A DNA stretch of 64,000 nucleotides from positions 1,054,001 to 1,118,000 of the forward strand of contig OZ025804.1 in NCBI GenBank assembly GCA_964019425.1, read 5' to 3'. Source of the DNA: Flectonema sp. DT1601. Lineage: Eukaryota > Euglenozoa > Diplonemea > Diplonemida > Diplonemidae. The first letter of the stretch is position 1. Each line of letters opens with the position of its first letter. This document shows, piece by piece, positions 30,811 to 45,100 of the stretch. Under the pieces are notes generated by a model that had not been told where the DNA came from, searched no databases, and was given only the letters and a program-made list of their open reading frames with translations. A program made the position numbers and the translations under genes.

Positions 30811-33800
30811 TTAATAATATTTCACCACAGCTTCTTTCCATTGCTGATCAAAGGCATCTCCTGCTAAGCCTCGTCCCAACTTACAAAAGATGCGACATTG
30901 TCTTGCGCCCCACTGGATGTTATCAATGTTGTCCTGGGCATCTTTGTCAGAAATTCCTGCAGTTGTAGTTATTCCCTCAGGTTTAAGATGACAGAACATG
31001 TAGGCTGCCTTCACCATGTCTCCCTCAATTGATTCAGTTTTTGCTTCTTTGCGAGTAAACCTATGATTATCACCAATTCCCATGTCTGCCTTAAGATTTT
31101 CAATAACATATTCATTCAGTTCTCCGATTACAGTTTCTTCTTTCGGCGCGTGTTTGCGAAGGATTTCACGAAGAACTTCTGAACCTGGTTCGTGTTGAGT
31201 GTTGTCACCTGCGATGATGCCTTGCCATTTGAATGGTCGATGGAAAGAAGCAGCTCTCTCAGGTGGTTGTTCCATTGGACCTGGTGGTTCATCTTCGACA
31301 GTACCATCTTCCCATTCGAACTCATCTTCACGTGATAACCCGCCTCTCAACACAAACAGTTTTGATAATAAAGTTAATCGATCGAAATTTGGTAAAGTTG
31401 ATGCGTGTGTCACCATTCTAGTGATAGCCAATTTCGCTTCTTCAGCTTCCACGGGAACTTCTCCCGAGACATTCGATTTTCTAAAACGCTGAACCGCACT
31501 AGCGACTCTCTTCCTCGTTTCTTTTGCTTTGCTGCTAATCGTTTGACGTATCTTTTGAATTACTTCACCTGCTTTCTTTAAACCTTCCACAGCTAAGAAA
31601 TATCCAAATAAAAGCATAACCGACAACGTTGCTATCGCCAACAAGAGTGTCAAAGCCATTTCATACAAGGGTTCCAAGTCCTCGTACAGTAATGAAAGGT
31701 TTAGTGTTGCGATGATTATTGATAAAGAGAAGGCTTCTAAGTTGATGAGTAGATCAGAATCGTACGGCCGACACCAAAGATGAACGATTAGAGCTAGGGT
31801 AACAACCCACATTCCTACATAAGTTTGAACTTTTGCATTTTGAATAAAGACTACTATAAAAACAACAGCTAGTTTTCTAACCATGACGACTGCTTCCCAA
31901 TACCATCGTTCTTGTCTGTATCCCATTAGTAAGAATCCAAATGCACGAGATGCGCTTTCAAAGTTTTTCCTCATGATCGCAACTCTTACTATCGCTGCTG
32001 CCAATAGGGGGATTCCGAAACCGTATCCAAGAGCAAATATAATAGCCAACATTCGGTAGTACTGGTATTCTTTTTCTCCACAATTAATTCCCTTGTCAAT
32101 TGCAAGAAACCTTTCAGTTCTTCCTGTACCAGGTTTTCTTGCTGCTACACCTGGCCTAGCTGAGTCAGGCCATCTGTGAGGCACATCACTCTCGTAATGA
32201 ATTTCTTCACATCGAAGCATCTGCGAAGATTCCTGTTGTGTTATGAGAGTTGTCTTTAAGTAGTTTAGATAAGGTTTGAAGGTAGCTGTGGGGGGGTTCT
32301 TTTATATTATTTTATTTTTATTTTTATTTTATTAAAAAAAGTATTCGTGACGAGTGTATCTCGGACGTACTTTTTATACACTAACAAATCATGTGTTGTT
32401 GTGTACACTTGCGCATTCCTTTTTCGTTTTTTTTTTTTTTTTCTTGTACCGACGTAGACGGAGAAGAAACTATCTACGTTCAACGAAATACAAGGCTAAT
32501 GTGAATGGTTTTGTTGTGTATTTCCCCTCCACCTTCAGAGTATTCCCTGCGGGGTATTATAACACAAAACGATAATCTGACATCCCAACGGGGGGTAATT
32601 TGATAGGTGTGGTTGTCGTTTCTGCGCGTCACACAATTCTCGAGTGTATCTCGGACGTACTTTTTATACACTAACAAATCATTTGTTGTTGTGTACACTT
32701 GCGCATTCCTTTTTCGCTTTTGTTTTTTTTTGTTGTTGTTGTTGTTGTTGTTGTGTATTTCCCCTCCACCCTCAGAGTATTCTCTGCGGGGTATTATAAC
32801 ACAACAACGATAATCTGACATCCCCCAATGGATATATAATGAACTTTGTGATGATTTTACTTACCGAGGACGTGGTTGTCGTTTTGTTATTTCCATTCTG
32901 TGCGTCACCTTAGCCACACAATTCTCGAGTGTATCTCGGACGTACTTTTTATACACTAACAAATCATGTGTTGTTGTGTACACTTGCGCATTCCTTTTTC
33001 GTTTTTTTTTTTTTTTTCTTGTACCGACGTAGACGGAGAAGAAACTATCTACGTTCAACGAAATACAAGGCTAATGTGTGTATTTCCCCTCCACCTTCAG
33101 AGTATTCCCTGCGGGGTATTATAACACAAAACGATAATCTGACATCCCAACGGGGGGTAATTCGATAGGTGTGGTTGTCGTTTCTGCGCGTCACACAATT
33201 CTCGAGTGTATCTCGGACGTACTTTTTATACACTAACAAATCATGTGTTGTTGTGTACACTTGCGCATTCCTTTTTCGTTTTTTTTTTTTTTTTCTTGTA
33301 CCGACGTAGACGGAGAAGAAACTATCTACGTTCAACGAAATACAAGGCTAATGTGTGTATTTCCCCTCCACCTTCAGAGTATTCCCTGCGGGGTATTATA
33401 ACACAACAACGATAATCTGACATCCCAACGGGGGGTAATTCGATAGGTGTGGTTGTCGTTTCTGCGCGTCACACAATTCTCGAGTGTATCTCGGACGTAC
33501 TTTTTATACACTAACAAATCATTTGTTGTTGTGTACACTTGCGCATTCCTTCAACCCAAGTTTGATAAAACAAAAGTTCCAACAAAAACATACCTGAATT
33601 AGATTAGGATACACGAAATAGAGAACAATAATGAAGGCGAGAAGCCAAGTTTGAAGCATTCCTCGACCTCTTTCCAGTCTCCGTCTTTGAACTTCAGTAA
33701 GAGAACCCCTGCGAGCAGCAATATCATCGAGAGATTCACCTCTAGACACGAGTGAGCTGTGAGGTTGTTATTATAACTGAATTACTGAAGTCTGATAGAT

Positions 33801-36112
33801 ATAAATAAAAGGCAACTCGTCACAAGGAGGTTTCTTATCGCAGATGACGGAAGAACAAGAATATGATCAGTGGTACCTACTTTTAATAAAAGCGAGATCA
33901 GCTCAGACAGATCTCGCTGATTGTTGGTCCTAGTCAAGACCTTAAACTGATTATACACTCTAAAAAAAGAATAAGAGTGAATGTAAAAAGAAGTAATTGT
34001 TTGTTTTTTTTTTTCTTGTTTTTTTTTTCAACCAGGACAGCAGGGGGAAAGTTTGTTTCGTACCACTCCATTTTGTCCGATTGAAGCCCTCAAATCATCA
34101 GGCAACAACGAGTGATATAAACAAATAAAAATTATCATCCTGTCAGCGAAAAACTTTTTAGGCAATCAACAGACAGCAAAAACAGATATCATGAGGCTGT
34201 CATTTCCTCTCCACTTACGAAAACTGCCTGACAGAAGTTGTTCGGTGGAAAGGGCGGACATGGAAGTTGGCATGCTGGATTTATCCTCCAACGCCAGAGG
34301 CTGTTGAAGACCGACGAGGCTGAACAGCAGAAGAACAAGAATATGATCAGTGGTAACTCCATTTTGTCCGATTGAAGCCCTCAAATCATCAGGCAACAAC
34401 GAGTGATATAAACAAATAAAAATTATCATCCTGTCAACGAAAGACTTTTTAGGCAACCAACAGACAGCAAAAACAGATATCATGAGGCTGCCATTTCCTC
34501 TACGAAAACTGCCTGACCTGAAGTTGTTCGGTGGAAAGGGCGGACATGGAAGTTGGCATGCTGGATTTATCCTCCAACGCCAGAGGCTGTTGAAGACCGA
34601 CGAGGCTGAACAGAAGAAGAACAAGAATATGATCAGTGGTAACTCCATTTTGTCCGATTGAAGCCCTCAAATCATCAGGCAACAACGAGTGATATAAACA
34701 AATAAAAATTATCATCCTGTCAACGAAAAACTTTTTAGGCAATCAACAGACAGCAAAAACAGATATCATGAGGCTGTCATTTCCTCTCCACTTACGAAAA
34801 CTGCCTGACAGAAGTTGTTCGGTGGAAAGGGCGGACATGGAAGTTGGCATGCTGGATTTATCCTCCAACGCCAGAGGCTGTTGAAGACCGACGAGGCTGA
34901 ACAGCAGAAGAACAAGAATGTGATCAGTGGTAACTCCATTTTGTCCGATTGAAGCCCTCAAATCATCAGGCAACAACGAGTGATATAAACAAATAAAAAT
35001 TATCATCCTGTCAACGAAAAACTTTTTAGGCAATCAACAGACAGCAAAAACAGATATCATGAGGCTGTCATTTCCTCTCCACTTACGAAAACTGCCTGAC
35101 AGAAGTTGTTCGGTGGAAAGGGCGGACATGGAAGTTGGCATGCTGGATTTATCCTCCAACGCCAGAGGCTGTTGAAGACCGACGAGGCTGAACAGCAGAA
35201 GAACAAGAATATGATCAGTGGTAACTCCATTTTGTCCGATTGAAGCCCTCAAATCATCAGGCAACAACGAGTGATATAAACAAATAAAAATTATCATCCC
35301 GTCAACGAAAAACTTTTCAGGCAACGAACAGACAGCAAAAACAGACATCATGAGGCTGCTATTTCCTCTGCGAAAACTGGCGATGGAGTTGACCGAAGGT
35401 GGCGGACATGGAACTGGATTTACCCTCCAACGCCAGAGGCTGTTGAAGACCGACGAGGCTGAACAGCAGAAGAACAAGAATGTGATCAGTGGTAACTCCA
35501 TTTTGTCCGATTGAAGCCCTCAAATCATCAGGCAACAACGAGTGATATAAACAAATAAAAATTATCATCCTGTCAACGAGGAGTCAACAAAACTGGTTCT
35601 GCGTAACAAATAAAATAAAAGTACACACTCAAATGGATCTTCAAGGGTCCTCTTTTTAACTTTCTTTGGTTCAGCTTCCCAAGGTTTGTTAATCTTTGAT
35701 TTGAATGCGGGTTTTGCTACTTTCGGTTTTTTAATTTCGATGCCTTCGTTGGGTTTGACTTCCTCGACTGGCAAGTCTTCAGCTTCTTCTTCTGAAGACG
35801 AGGACACATTGTCAGGACGAACTTGAGCAAGTGCTCTTGGTTGCATATCATCGTCACTCGACTCAGAATCACTATCTTCTTCATCATCAATCGCCTTAGC
35901 AATTCCATAATAGTTTCTCTTTAGTCCTTTGTTAGCAAGTCTGATCTTTCTTTTTCGCTCTGCTTCTGCTTCTTTTCTCTTTAATTCCATAGCGTCTTCA
36001 ACCATTCGGATATGAACGATTCCGAAAGCAACTAATAAACTGAACCCGATAATACCGAGAGGGACAAACATGTATCCGAGAAACTTTGGGTATTGCGACA
36101 TACCTCCTCCAC
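30811..36112 (-). CDS. Giant gene exons 8-10: helix bundle and cytoplasmic tail
   Basis: Exon 8 (35629-36112) has a helix (PLGIIGFSLLVAFGIVHI) and an acidic Ser-rich, Lys-rich cytosolic loop (EEDSDSESSDDD). Exon 9 (33594-33756) adds a helix (WLLAFIIVLYFVYPNLIQ). Exon 10 (30811-32232) has about five more helices, including the family-typical YRQERWYWEAVVMVRKL and LWCRPYDSDLLINLEAF motifs. About 250 soluble residues follow, with a Glu/Pro-rich stretch and no recognisable kinase or adaptor domain, ending VVKYY. The frame ends at a stop at 30811-30813. Confidence 0.85.
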
Positions 36113-39100
36113 CTTTATTGTTGGTTGTGTATATTTTATTATTATAAAACATCCAAGAAAGGAGGGGGGGGAAAGGGGGAAAACATACTCGCGCAATCCA
36201 GTGAAACCGTATTAATCGAGGCCGACGACGCACTATCCTGCACTGAGTATATACTCTTAAGTAATGCAGGAAATTGAGTACCGAAGTCACCGACACGCGA
36301 TGATATTTGAAGATGGGTAATTAACATTTTTATCAAAATAGGCATGTTCTTTTCTTTTCTACCCTTGATCTTTAAATTACTTCTAACGACTGCTACGAGA
36401 CCGATGCAAACAGCGAGTATGACCACTGTGATAAGGAGACTCGTCTGTTGTTGTTGTTGTCGTTTTTTTCTTGTCATCTTCAAAGAAAAAAAGGGGAAAA
36501 ACAAGAAGAAAAAATAATCTACAAACCTCTTCAGATTTTGGACACAAGATGCACTTTCCACCGCTATTTCCGTAACCTTCTTTGCAAACAGAACATTCAA
36601 CCCCCTTGTGTCCCTCAGCACAAGGATTGTCACACGCTGTGACATTGCAGACCGTATCAGAGAGACAAGGTGAATTCGCAGGAGCACACGGATAAAAAGT
36701 AGTAGTCAAATTAGTAGCCCTCCAGTGATTAGGAGCACCCTTAATATGAATAGTTCCATTACACAACGCATTAGGAGGGCATGGTTTGCATTGTTCTGAA
36801 AACTCAACAGCATATGTGGTTGAAGCTGGGCTGCATGAACCCACGTGAATAAAATGACTTTCGACTGGCTGGACTGTTTTTCCCATAGCAGCAGGAACTG
36901 TTACTCTGAATCTTAGTTTGTATATAATTCCGTGAAAACCGACTAGTTTAACATTTCTAAATACAACAGCTCCGTGTTTATCAACAAAGACTGGTTCTAA
37001 TCCGCTCGATTTCATTGCGCTCCAACAAACTTCCGCATCAGAAGGAGAATATGAGTAGTTGAACTTCTTCAAATCACTTGGAACACATTCACACAGTCCG
37101 GGTCGTTGGCAACTACTAATTTCACTTTTATTCGTAGAAACGTCTTTCCATACGAACGCTCTCCATTCCGCAACCACACCAATAGTTGCTTCATTCGGTT
37201 TTGTAACAACGTTGTGAGCAGGATCGAAAAATTCCAATTCAGGTTGAACAGTCAGTGGTAACTCAGTCGCATGGTTTGACACATTCGATGGTTGTTTTCT
37301 AATATTTAGCGAAACCGCCTGTCCCGACAAAACTAAAATCGTCACGCTAGTCTTCCACTCCGCTACAATATAAGAGTCAAACGTCGCTGTCGTTTTATTC
37401 AACGTAAACCCTCTAATGATGTGACTGAATTCAGCTTGGACTGATCCAGTGGGAGGTTTCAACAATGTGATGTTCGGAAAGTCGATAACACCGAACTCCA
37501 TAACTCTACTCGAAACGCCTTCCATTATTATTGAAGTGGCTAAGTTTGAGTTGTCGGCAACTTGTAGATTTCTTAAATTCATCGTTATGTCTCGCTTGAA
37601 TGGTCTTCTCAAGTCATTTTGATCATAGTGAAGAAGTTCATGACCTACCTCATCAGTTGTGTATATTGTAATAGTTTCTACTACAGATTGAACGTCAGCT
37701 AACACACTCAGTTGTGGTGTTCTAGTCCCAAGACCAGCAGGTCGACCGTAAACAGCATACGTCACTGCGTTCTCTGAATACAACTGTCCATCTAAAGACA
37801 CTTCAATATAAGCAGGAATGAAAGTAGGTTTTCCATTAATGCTGGGTGGTTGTCTACATAAAACTCTAAAACTATTTAAGTACGTCACATTATGTGAAGG
37901 ATGAGAAGGATCTGATAAGTAGTTTTGATGTTTGCCGGCATAGATTGCATCTCCGTTTGGAGGATCCCACGGAGTCTCTTTAGAAAACCATTTACATTTT
38001 AAAAACCTGCTATCAACAAACCCAATTCCGCTAACTGTAACTATCTCACCTCCTTGAAACACACTAAACTGAGGGATGGTTGATAACACAGTCGCTGTAG
38101 GTACTCGAAGAACTGTCAGTTTGTTTAGACTAAAACTAGGACTTCGAGGTGTGCATGTTGAACCCCCTAATAATGTTACTTCTAATTGTTGTCCACCACA
38201 TCCTCCACCACCACCTGGATCTGATGGTGTTTCGCATATTACTTGAGCTCCAGTATTGGCAATTGCTTTGTTAACAATAACCTGTTTTTGGTTTTGTTTT
38301 GTTTTGTTTTATTTTTATGAAGTGACAAAACAGAATAAGAACATACCTCAGTACCCGAACCAAACTTACAACAAGTAGTTCCAAGATTGAAGAATCCTTC
38401 TCCAGTGACGGTGATGAATGTACCGCCTCTGGTATCCGCAATCCCGGGATTCAGCATCTGCAATGCGAATAAATTCAATTTAATAACTTTTATGTTCGAT
38501 CCAACTGAGGCGAGGCAAAACATCGTACGAGTGCTCCTGTTGTTGGTTTAGGGTTTGAATAATACCAAAATATAAAATAATGATAAAAGGGAATATGCCT
38601 TGACTCAAGTCTACTAACCAATACTTACGGTTCCCAACACTCAGACTGGGAACAGCTTAGAAGGTAATATGAAAGCTACGACTCTTTGTATTACAGTCTG
38701 TTCACGTTTTCCTTTCAGCCGAGATAACGGAAAAGCTTGGATGATATTACTGTTTCAGATCTTAAGCAATGATGTGCAAAACATAATTATCAAAAACAAA
38801 CAAGAATAGGTTAAAGTTTCGCAGTATTAATGTAAATAATTAGTACACAAAAGACAAGGATGAGGAAGGTAGTCATCCTTCCTATTGTTAGCAGAGCGTT
38901 GACAGTCAATGAAGAATATTGAGGAAATGTTAAAAAAAAGTGCTCTCTTTTTTTTTTTTTTTTCCCTTTATACCCGACAATAACCCAATTGTTAGGACAA
39001 TACAAAACAAACACTTCGCAAGTGTACCGACGCAATTAGGAGGAGATAAAAACACGAGGGAAAAAAAAATTTTTTTTTGAAGCCGTGTTCCATGGCCCCG

Positions 39101-42100
39101 ATAATGGTTTTGAAAAAAAAAAAAATGAAAAACTCACATACTCATCCAAAGTCGCAGAAATAATTCTCTCGACTGCAGTTCCAGTTCTAAGAAAACTTGT
39201 CATTCCGTAGATTTGAAGATTCATCATTTGAAATTTATAAACAGTCGTTGGGTTCGCATCGATGTGTGTAAATACAAACCCCGCCCCCGACAAGGGATCT
39301 AACTTTAACACCGACACTGTAATCGCATTTGATATTTGATTTCGGAGAGTGTCGTACTGGATGACTTCTTTTGTTTGTAAGTTTATTCGAGCCATCTTTA
39401 AACCAAAATCTATTTTAATCGATACGAAGATTAGTAACCCCGACTGCTGAACTGCAACAGCTGCTGAACACGTCTCACAGGAAGGAACAGTTATGTCTGT
39501 GGAGAGTGATCTTGGAATTAGTGTCGCTGTTCTGAATAAAACAATTTCCCATTTTCCATTCTTTGAACCGGCAAGGCAAAGCTGTCCGATCGATGCAAAA
39601 AAAACTGCTTCGTGGATTTCATCGATTTGGTTACTGACATCTGCAATTCGGACGATCGACATGGTCGATGATCGCTGGTAGTGAACTTGACGAGCATTCG
39701 CACCAGTCCAAACTAAATACACTAAATCTTGAGCAGTATCAGTCAAACTCCTGACTAATTTCAATCCCAACGACCCCAACGTTATAATTCCTCGATGAGG
39801 TATTCCAACTGGAATGTCAATATTCCTTCCCAAAGGTTGACTCTGCAACACCCTCTTCGCATCATCATCACTAATCGTATTATCAACCTGATCAGTCTGC
39901 CATGTTGGAATAGATGAGTTCTTATAAATATGAAATGGACTCCGACTAAGAGTTGTGAATCTTCTTCGAGCACCAGCCACAATCGAATCGGCTGAAATGG
40001 AATTTCCAGCCGCAACTGGATCACCTGCTCTGGCAGAAGCAAAGGTTTTCTTTCCTCTGAAATACGAGTAGATTAAGTCATCGGAGGTGATTAAAAAAAC
40101 TTTTTCAGTTCCGATCCAAGCGTCTACTACTGCCGCTCCCAAGTCTTCCATGTCAAGGATGTCTTCAGCTGCGTTAAACAATAAAACAGGTCTACCTCCA
40201 ACGTATTGAAGACCATATAAAGTATCCATCATGTTAGTACCAACACCGGTTACTTTCATTTGGAATCTAACAGGTGTTGAAAAGTCAGCTGTTCTTGTAA
40301 TCCGAACGTCTTTGGACATACATTCGAAACCAACGTAGCCGTCAGCGCAGTAGCTGCAACTTTCACCTGCCCAATGACCGTTGGATTGGTCGAGGAAACA
40401 ATTACATGCTCCAGTTCCTCTGTCACATGTTCCATGGAATAGACAGAGGCACTCTTTGAGACAAAGATCACCCCACCAAAAGTCTTTACAACTATCACAC
40501 TTCAGACCAGCATAATGACCATCAACACTGTCTTGACATTCACATGTTCCTGTCAACGGATTACATTGAGCGTGTGCTAAGTGATCACATTCAACATCAG
40601 GATGACAATGAGTTCCACAATCTGTTCCGTAGTAGTCGGCATCACAAACACAAATACCACCATTAGTGTGACCATCTAAACAATAACCATTTCCTGAACA
40701 TGGTAATGCAGCTGTATCGTTACTCTTTGGACAGGGGAGATCACATGCTGGTGTAGCCCAGAACTGATCACAGAAACATGTTCCTCCAATTGAAGCATCT
40801 GGATTCTTACCAGACCTTCCATTATAACACGGAGTCGTACAGTTACTTCCGTAGAATCCTTGTTGGCAGAGATCGCAGTTTGCGCCTTCCCAAAAACCGG
40901 TTTTGACGTTTCCAAAGCAAGTGCAATTCCCGTCGATTTTAGAACAGTCACCGTTACCAGAACAAGGATGAATTGATCCTCCAGTGCATGGAATGTCGCA
41001 GGCTGTACCAGCCCATCCAAACGAACAGGTGCATGTTCCATTTCGTGAAGAACCGTCATCGCATACTCCGTGAGCATTGCAGGGATTATGGTAACCACCC
41101 GGACACTCTATTTGACAGGCTTTACCTGCGTAGCCTGCGAAGCATTTACAAGTACCTTCAATCGTGTTACAAAGACCTTGATTATTACAAGGTGTTCCTG
41201 CTCCTCCTGGACACTCACTACTACAGTCAGCAAACATATAACCAGAGTCACATGCGCAAAGACCGTTTCCTAGTTTTCCATCTGAGCATGCACCTCGTCC
41301 GCTGCATGTGGCGATACCAATTCCACCTGGACATTCATTCTCACAGTTTGGACCCCACTGTCCATTAGTACCACATAAGTGTGCGAGGCATTCCTCTCCA
41401 GACATGTCGCATGCTTTTTTTGTTGGAGAATTACATCTGCCTGCTTCACAAGAATAACAAGCAGCATCTCTGCAAGTTCCAACACCAGAACAAGGGATAC
41501 CCGGCTCTAAGGCTGTTCCGTTGTGTGGACATTCCATATCGCATTGTACTCCAGACCATCCGTAGGCACATTGATCACACATAGAACCACTCCAGTAGCC
41601 TGTTGTTGGTGACTTATCACATTCACAACTTCCATCAGCAGGTTTGCATGTTCCCTTTCCAAAACAGGGTCTGGCTGATCCTCCGTTGCACTCTCGTGAA
41701 CAGTCTGACAGAGACCAACCGAAATAGCATGTGCAAGTCCCTGCACCTGATGTACCTTGACTGCATGTACCGTGATTACTACAAGGAGATAAAGCTCCTC
41801 CTGGACATTCATTTAAACATGATTCACCCCAATAGCCATTCGTACATGAGCTACATGATGATCCAGTCCATCTACCAAGTGTTACATCCGTAGTACATGA
41901 ACACAGTCCAGTACCATCAATGCCGTCTGCACAAAGACCATGACCAGTACAAACCTTAATAGATTCCATATAAGGAAGCTTCGACCGCGGGCAGGCAACA
42001 CCGCAATCAGGACCAGCGTAGCCAGGATCGCAGGTACATATTCCAGTTCCCTTTTCACCATCACTGCAAGACCCTTGACCACTGCATGTAATAGGTTTCC

Positions 42101-45100
42101 CAAACACATTACCGGGACATTGGAGTTTGCAACCTGTGCCGTAGTAGCCAACCCAGCAGTCTTGGCAAGCATCTCTTCCCCAATAGCCAGTGTCGGATGC
42201 GTATTGACATTTGCAGCTGCCGTCTCCGTATTGACCTTCTGAACAAGTTCCTCGTTTTGTACAAACGTTGTCGACCCCTCCAGGGCATACTGCTACACAA
42301 GAACTTGAGTAATATCCCGCTACACAAGCATCACACTTTGTACCTGTCCAGTAGCCGTCTACATCGTTTCGGGTGCAATTGCAAGAACCTCTCCAATTTT
42401 CACAATTTCCTCCTGGACAGAGTCCATCAAAACAGGAGCCGTGTCCAACGCATGGTTTGCAAGCTCCGCCAGCACACTCGTTTTCGCAGCTTGCTCCCCA
42501 ATAGCCTGCAGCGCAATCTCGGCAGTCGGTTCCGTCCCAAAACCCGTGTGTAGAATTAGAGAAGCAGTTACACTGTATTCGAGACGGGTCGCACTCACCA
42601 TGACTTGAACACAGGATGGGATGCGCCATTTGAGAAGGACATGTCCGATCACAGGTACTTGTGAACCAACCAGTAGCACACTTTGAACAATCGACACCTG
42701 CCCAGTGACCCAAAGCAGATGAATCTGAACAAACACATTTCGCAACTCTACTAGAACCAGAACCAGATGGAACACACGTACCTGTTCCCGAGCAGGGTGA
42801 TCCTGACTGTCGACCAGGACAGTCTAAGTCACAGAAAGCACCAACATATCCCATGTCACAAGCACATGATCCATTTCCCTTATTACCTTCAAAGCATTTC
42901 CCATTACCAGCACAAGGTAGTTTGTATCCCTCAGATATAAATCCAGCACATTCCATTGAGCAGTTGGTATTAGCGTATCCCGAATGACAGACACAAATAC
43001 CATTTAATGATTCACCATAAAGACAAGGCATCAGACACTCTTCTCCAGAGAATCCTTGTTGACAAGTACTGCAGTCAATGCCTTCCCAGAATCCTAGAGC
43101 GGAATCGCTGTGGCATCTGCAAGAACCATCATTCTGCATGCAGTCACCATGAAAGTTGCAGGGTGTTTCAGCTCCTCCAGGGCATGTTAGTTCACATGCT
43201 TCTCCTGCGTATCCAAAGTGACATGTGCACTCACCAGTACCTGATGCTGGTGGGGTACCTCTGAGGTACGCACCTTCACTACAGACGCCATGACCAGTAC
43301 AAGGATTTCCAACACCTCCTTTGCACGTTAGTTGGCAGTCAAAACCTGCAAAGCCTGACTTACATGTACACTTTCCAGTATCAGTGTTACAAAAGCCATT
43401 ACTACCACCACATGGATACAATGCACCACCATCACAAACCTTACTACAGGATGCTGTTGCGTATCCATTAAAGCAGGTACAGGCGCCATCTCCTTGTTTG
43501 CCTTCTCGACAGTTTCCGTGTCCTGTACATGGAAGGGAGGCGCCTCCAACGCATTCAAATTCACAGCTTTGGCCCCAATACCCAGCAGGGCAGAAGTATG
43601 CACTGCAGGCAGCTGGTCCCTGAAATTCACAAGTCCCACCGCAGTAACCTGCATCACAGAAACAAATTCCGTCCAGGCATTGACCGTTGCCACCGCATTC
43701 CAGACCCTGCCGCATTGAACACTTTATGTTGCAGTTTTGACCTGACCAACCGAGTAGACAACTTGAGCAGTCAGGGACGTCCCAATATCCTGTAATTGGA
43801 GACTCAAAACAAACACATGATCCAGACACAATTAAAGGAGGTCCTGGATCACCTTGTTGACACTTTCCTCTTCCGTTACAAGGAAGTACAAAACCACCTG
43901 TGCACACAACATCGCATGAGCTACCTGCATAGCCGTAGTCGCAGACGCATTTTCCAGTTCCAGATTTTCCATCTTCACATTTTCCATTTGAAGAACAGAC
44001 TCCGTAAAAACTATTCACACCTGGACAAGTTGTCTTGCAATCAGAACTTGCATATCCACTTATACATTTACCACAAGCGACACCAGCAAGAAACCCGTAT
44101 GAAGCACCTGATGCGGGTGTTGTACCCGGACAGTGACATGCACCTGTACCACCAAGAGCATTGAATTGACCAGGTGCTCCCCATTGACATGCTTCTTGTC
44201 CTCCTGGGCCGTTGAGTGCACCACTGCAGTAGTCTCCGTTTGGTCCTTTGGGACAGGCGAGAGAACAGTCTTCCCCAGCGTATCCTCTGTTGCAAGTGCA
44301 GAGCCCAGAACCGGTCATCATGTCGTCACAGACTCCGTTGCCTTCACATGCGAAGAATTTACCCGGACACTTTGATTGACATGTTGGTCCAAAGTATCCA
44401 GCAGCACAGTCTTGACAAAGTAACCCTGACCACCAACCTGTTTCTATGATATCAAAACAAATACAATCACCACTACCAGTTGGTCCTTGAGAGCAGTCAC
44501 CGTGACCACTACACCAGGTTTCGGGTGTGAGTCCACCAGGACATTCTTGTTTACATTCAGAACCCCAGTATCCTACTGCACAGCTGTCACACTTAGTACC
44601 CTTCCAGTATCCAATACCTGGGGTATCGAAGCAGGCACATATACCAGTTCCTGTTACACCAGAGTCACAGATACCGTGACCACTGCACGGATCACATGCT
44701 CCTCCAGGACAGGGGTTGCGACATTCAAAACCCCAATAACCAGTTTGACACATTTCACATGCGAGTCCTTCCCAGTAACCTCCGTCTGTGTCTGACCGAC
44801 AGTCGCAAACTCCTCGAGTTTTGGGACAGGTACCGTGACCTGAGCAGGGTAATCCATTCGGTCCTTTTGGACATAATTGATCACACATCAATCCGAAGTA
44901 CTCACCCAGACATGATCCGCAGTCTGGTGGAGACCAGAATCCTAATGTTGAGTCTTGATTACAAGTACAGGAACCATCATTACTACATATTCCATTACCA
45001 CTACACTCTTTACCTGTTGCAGCATGACCAGCACATCGAACAGAACAATCGAATCCTCTAAAACCGATATTACAAATACAGGTGCCGTCACCTGCGTTGG

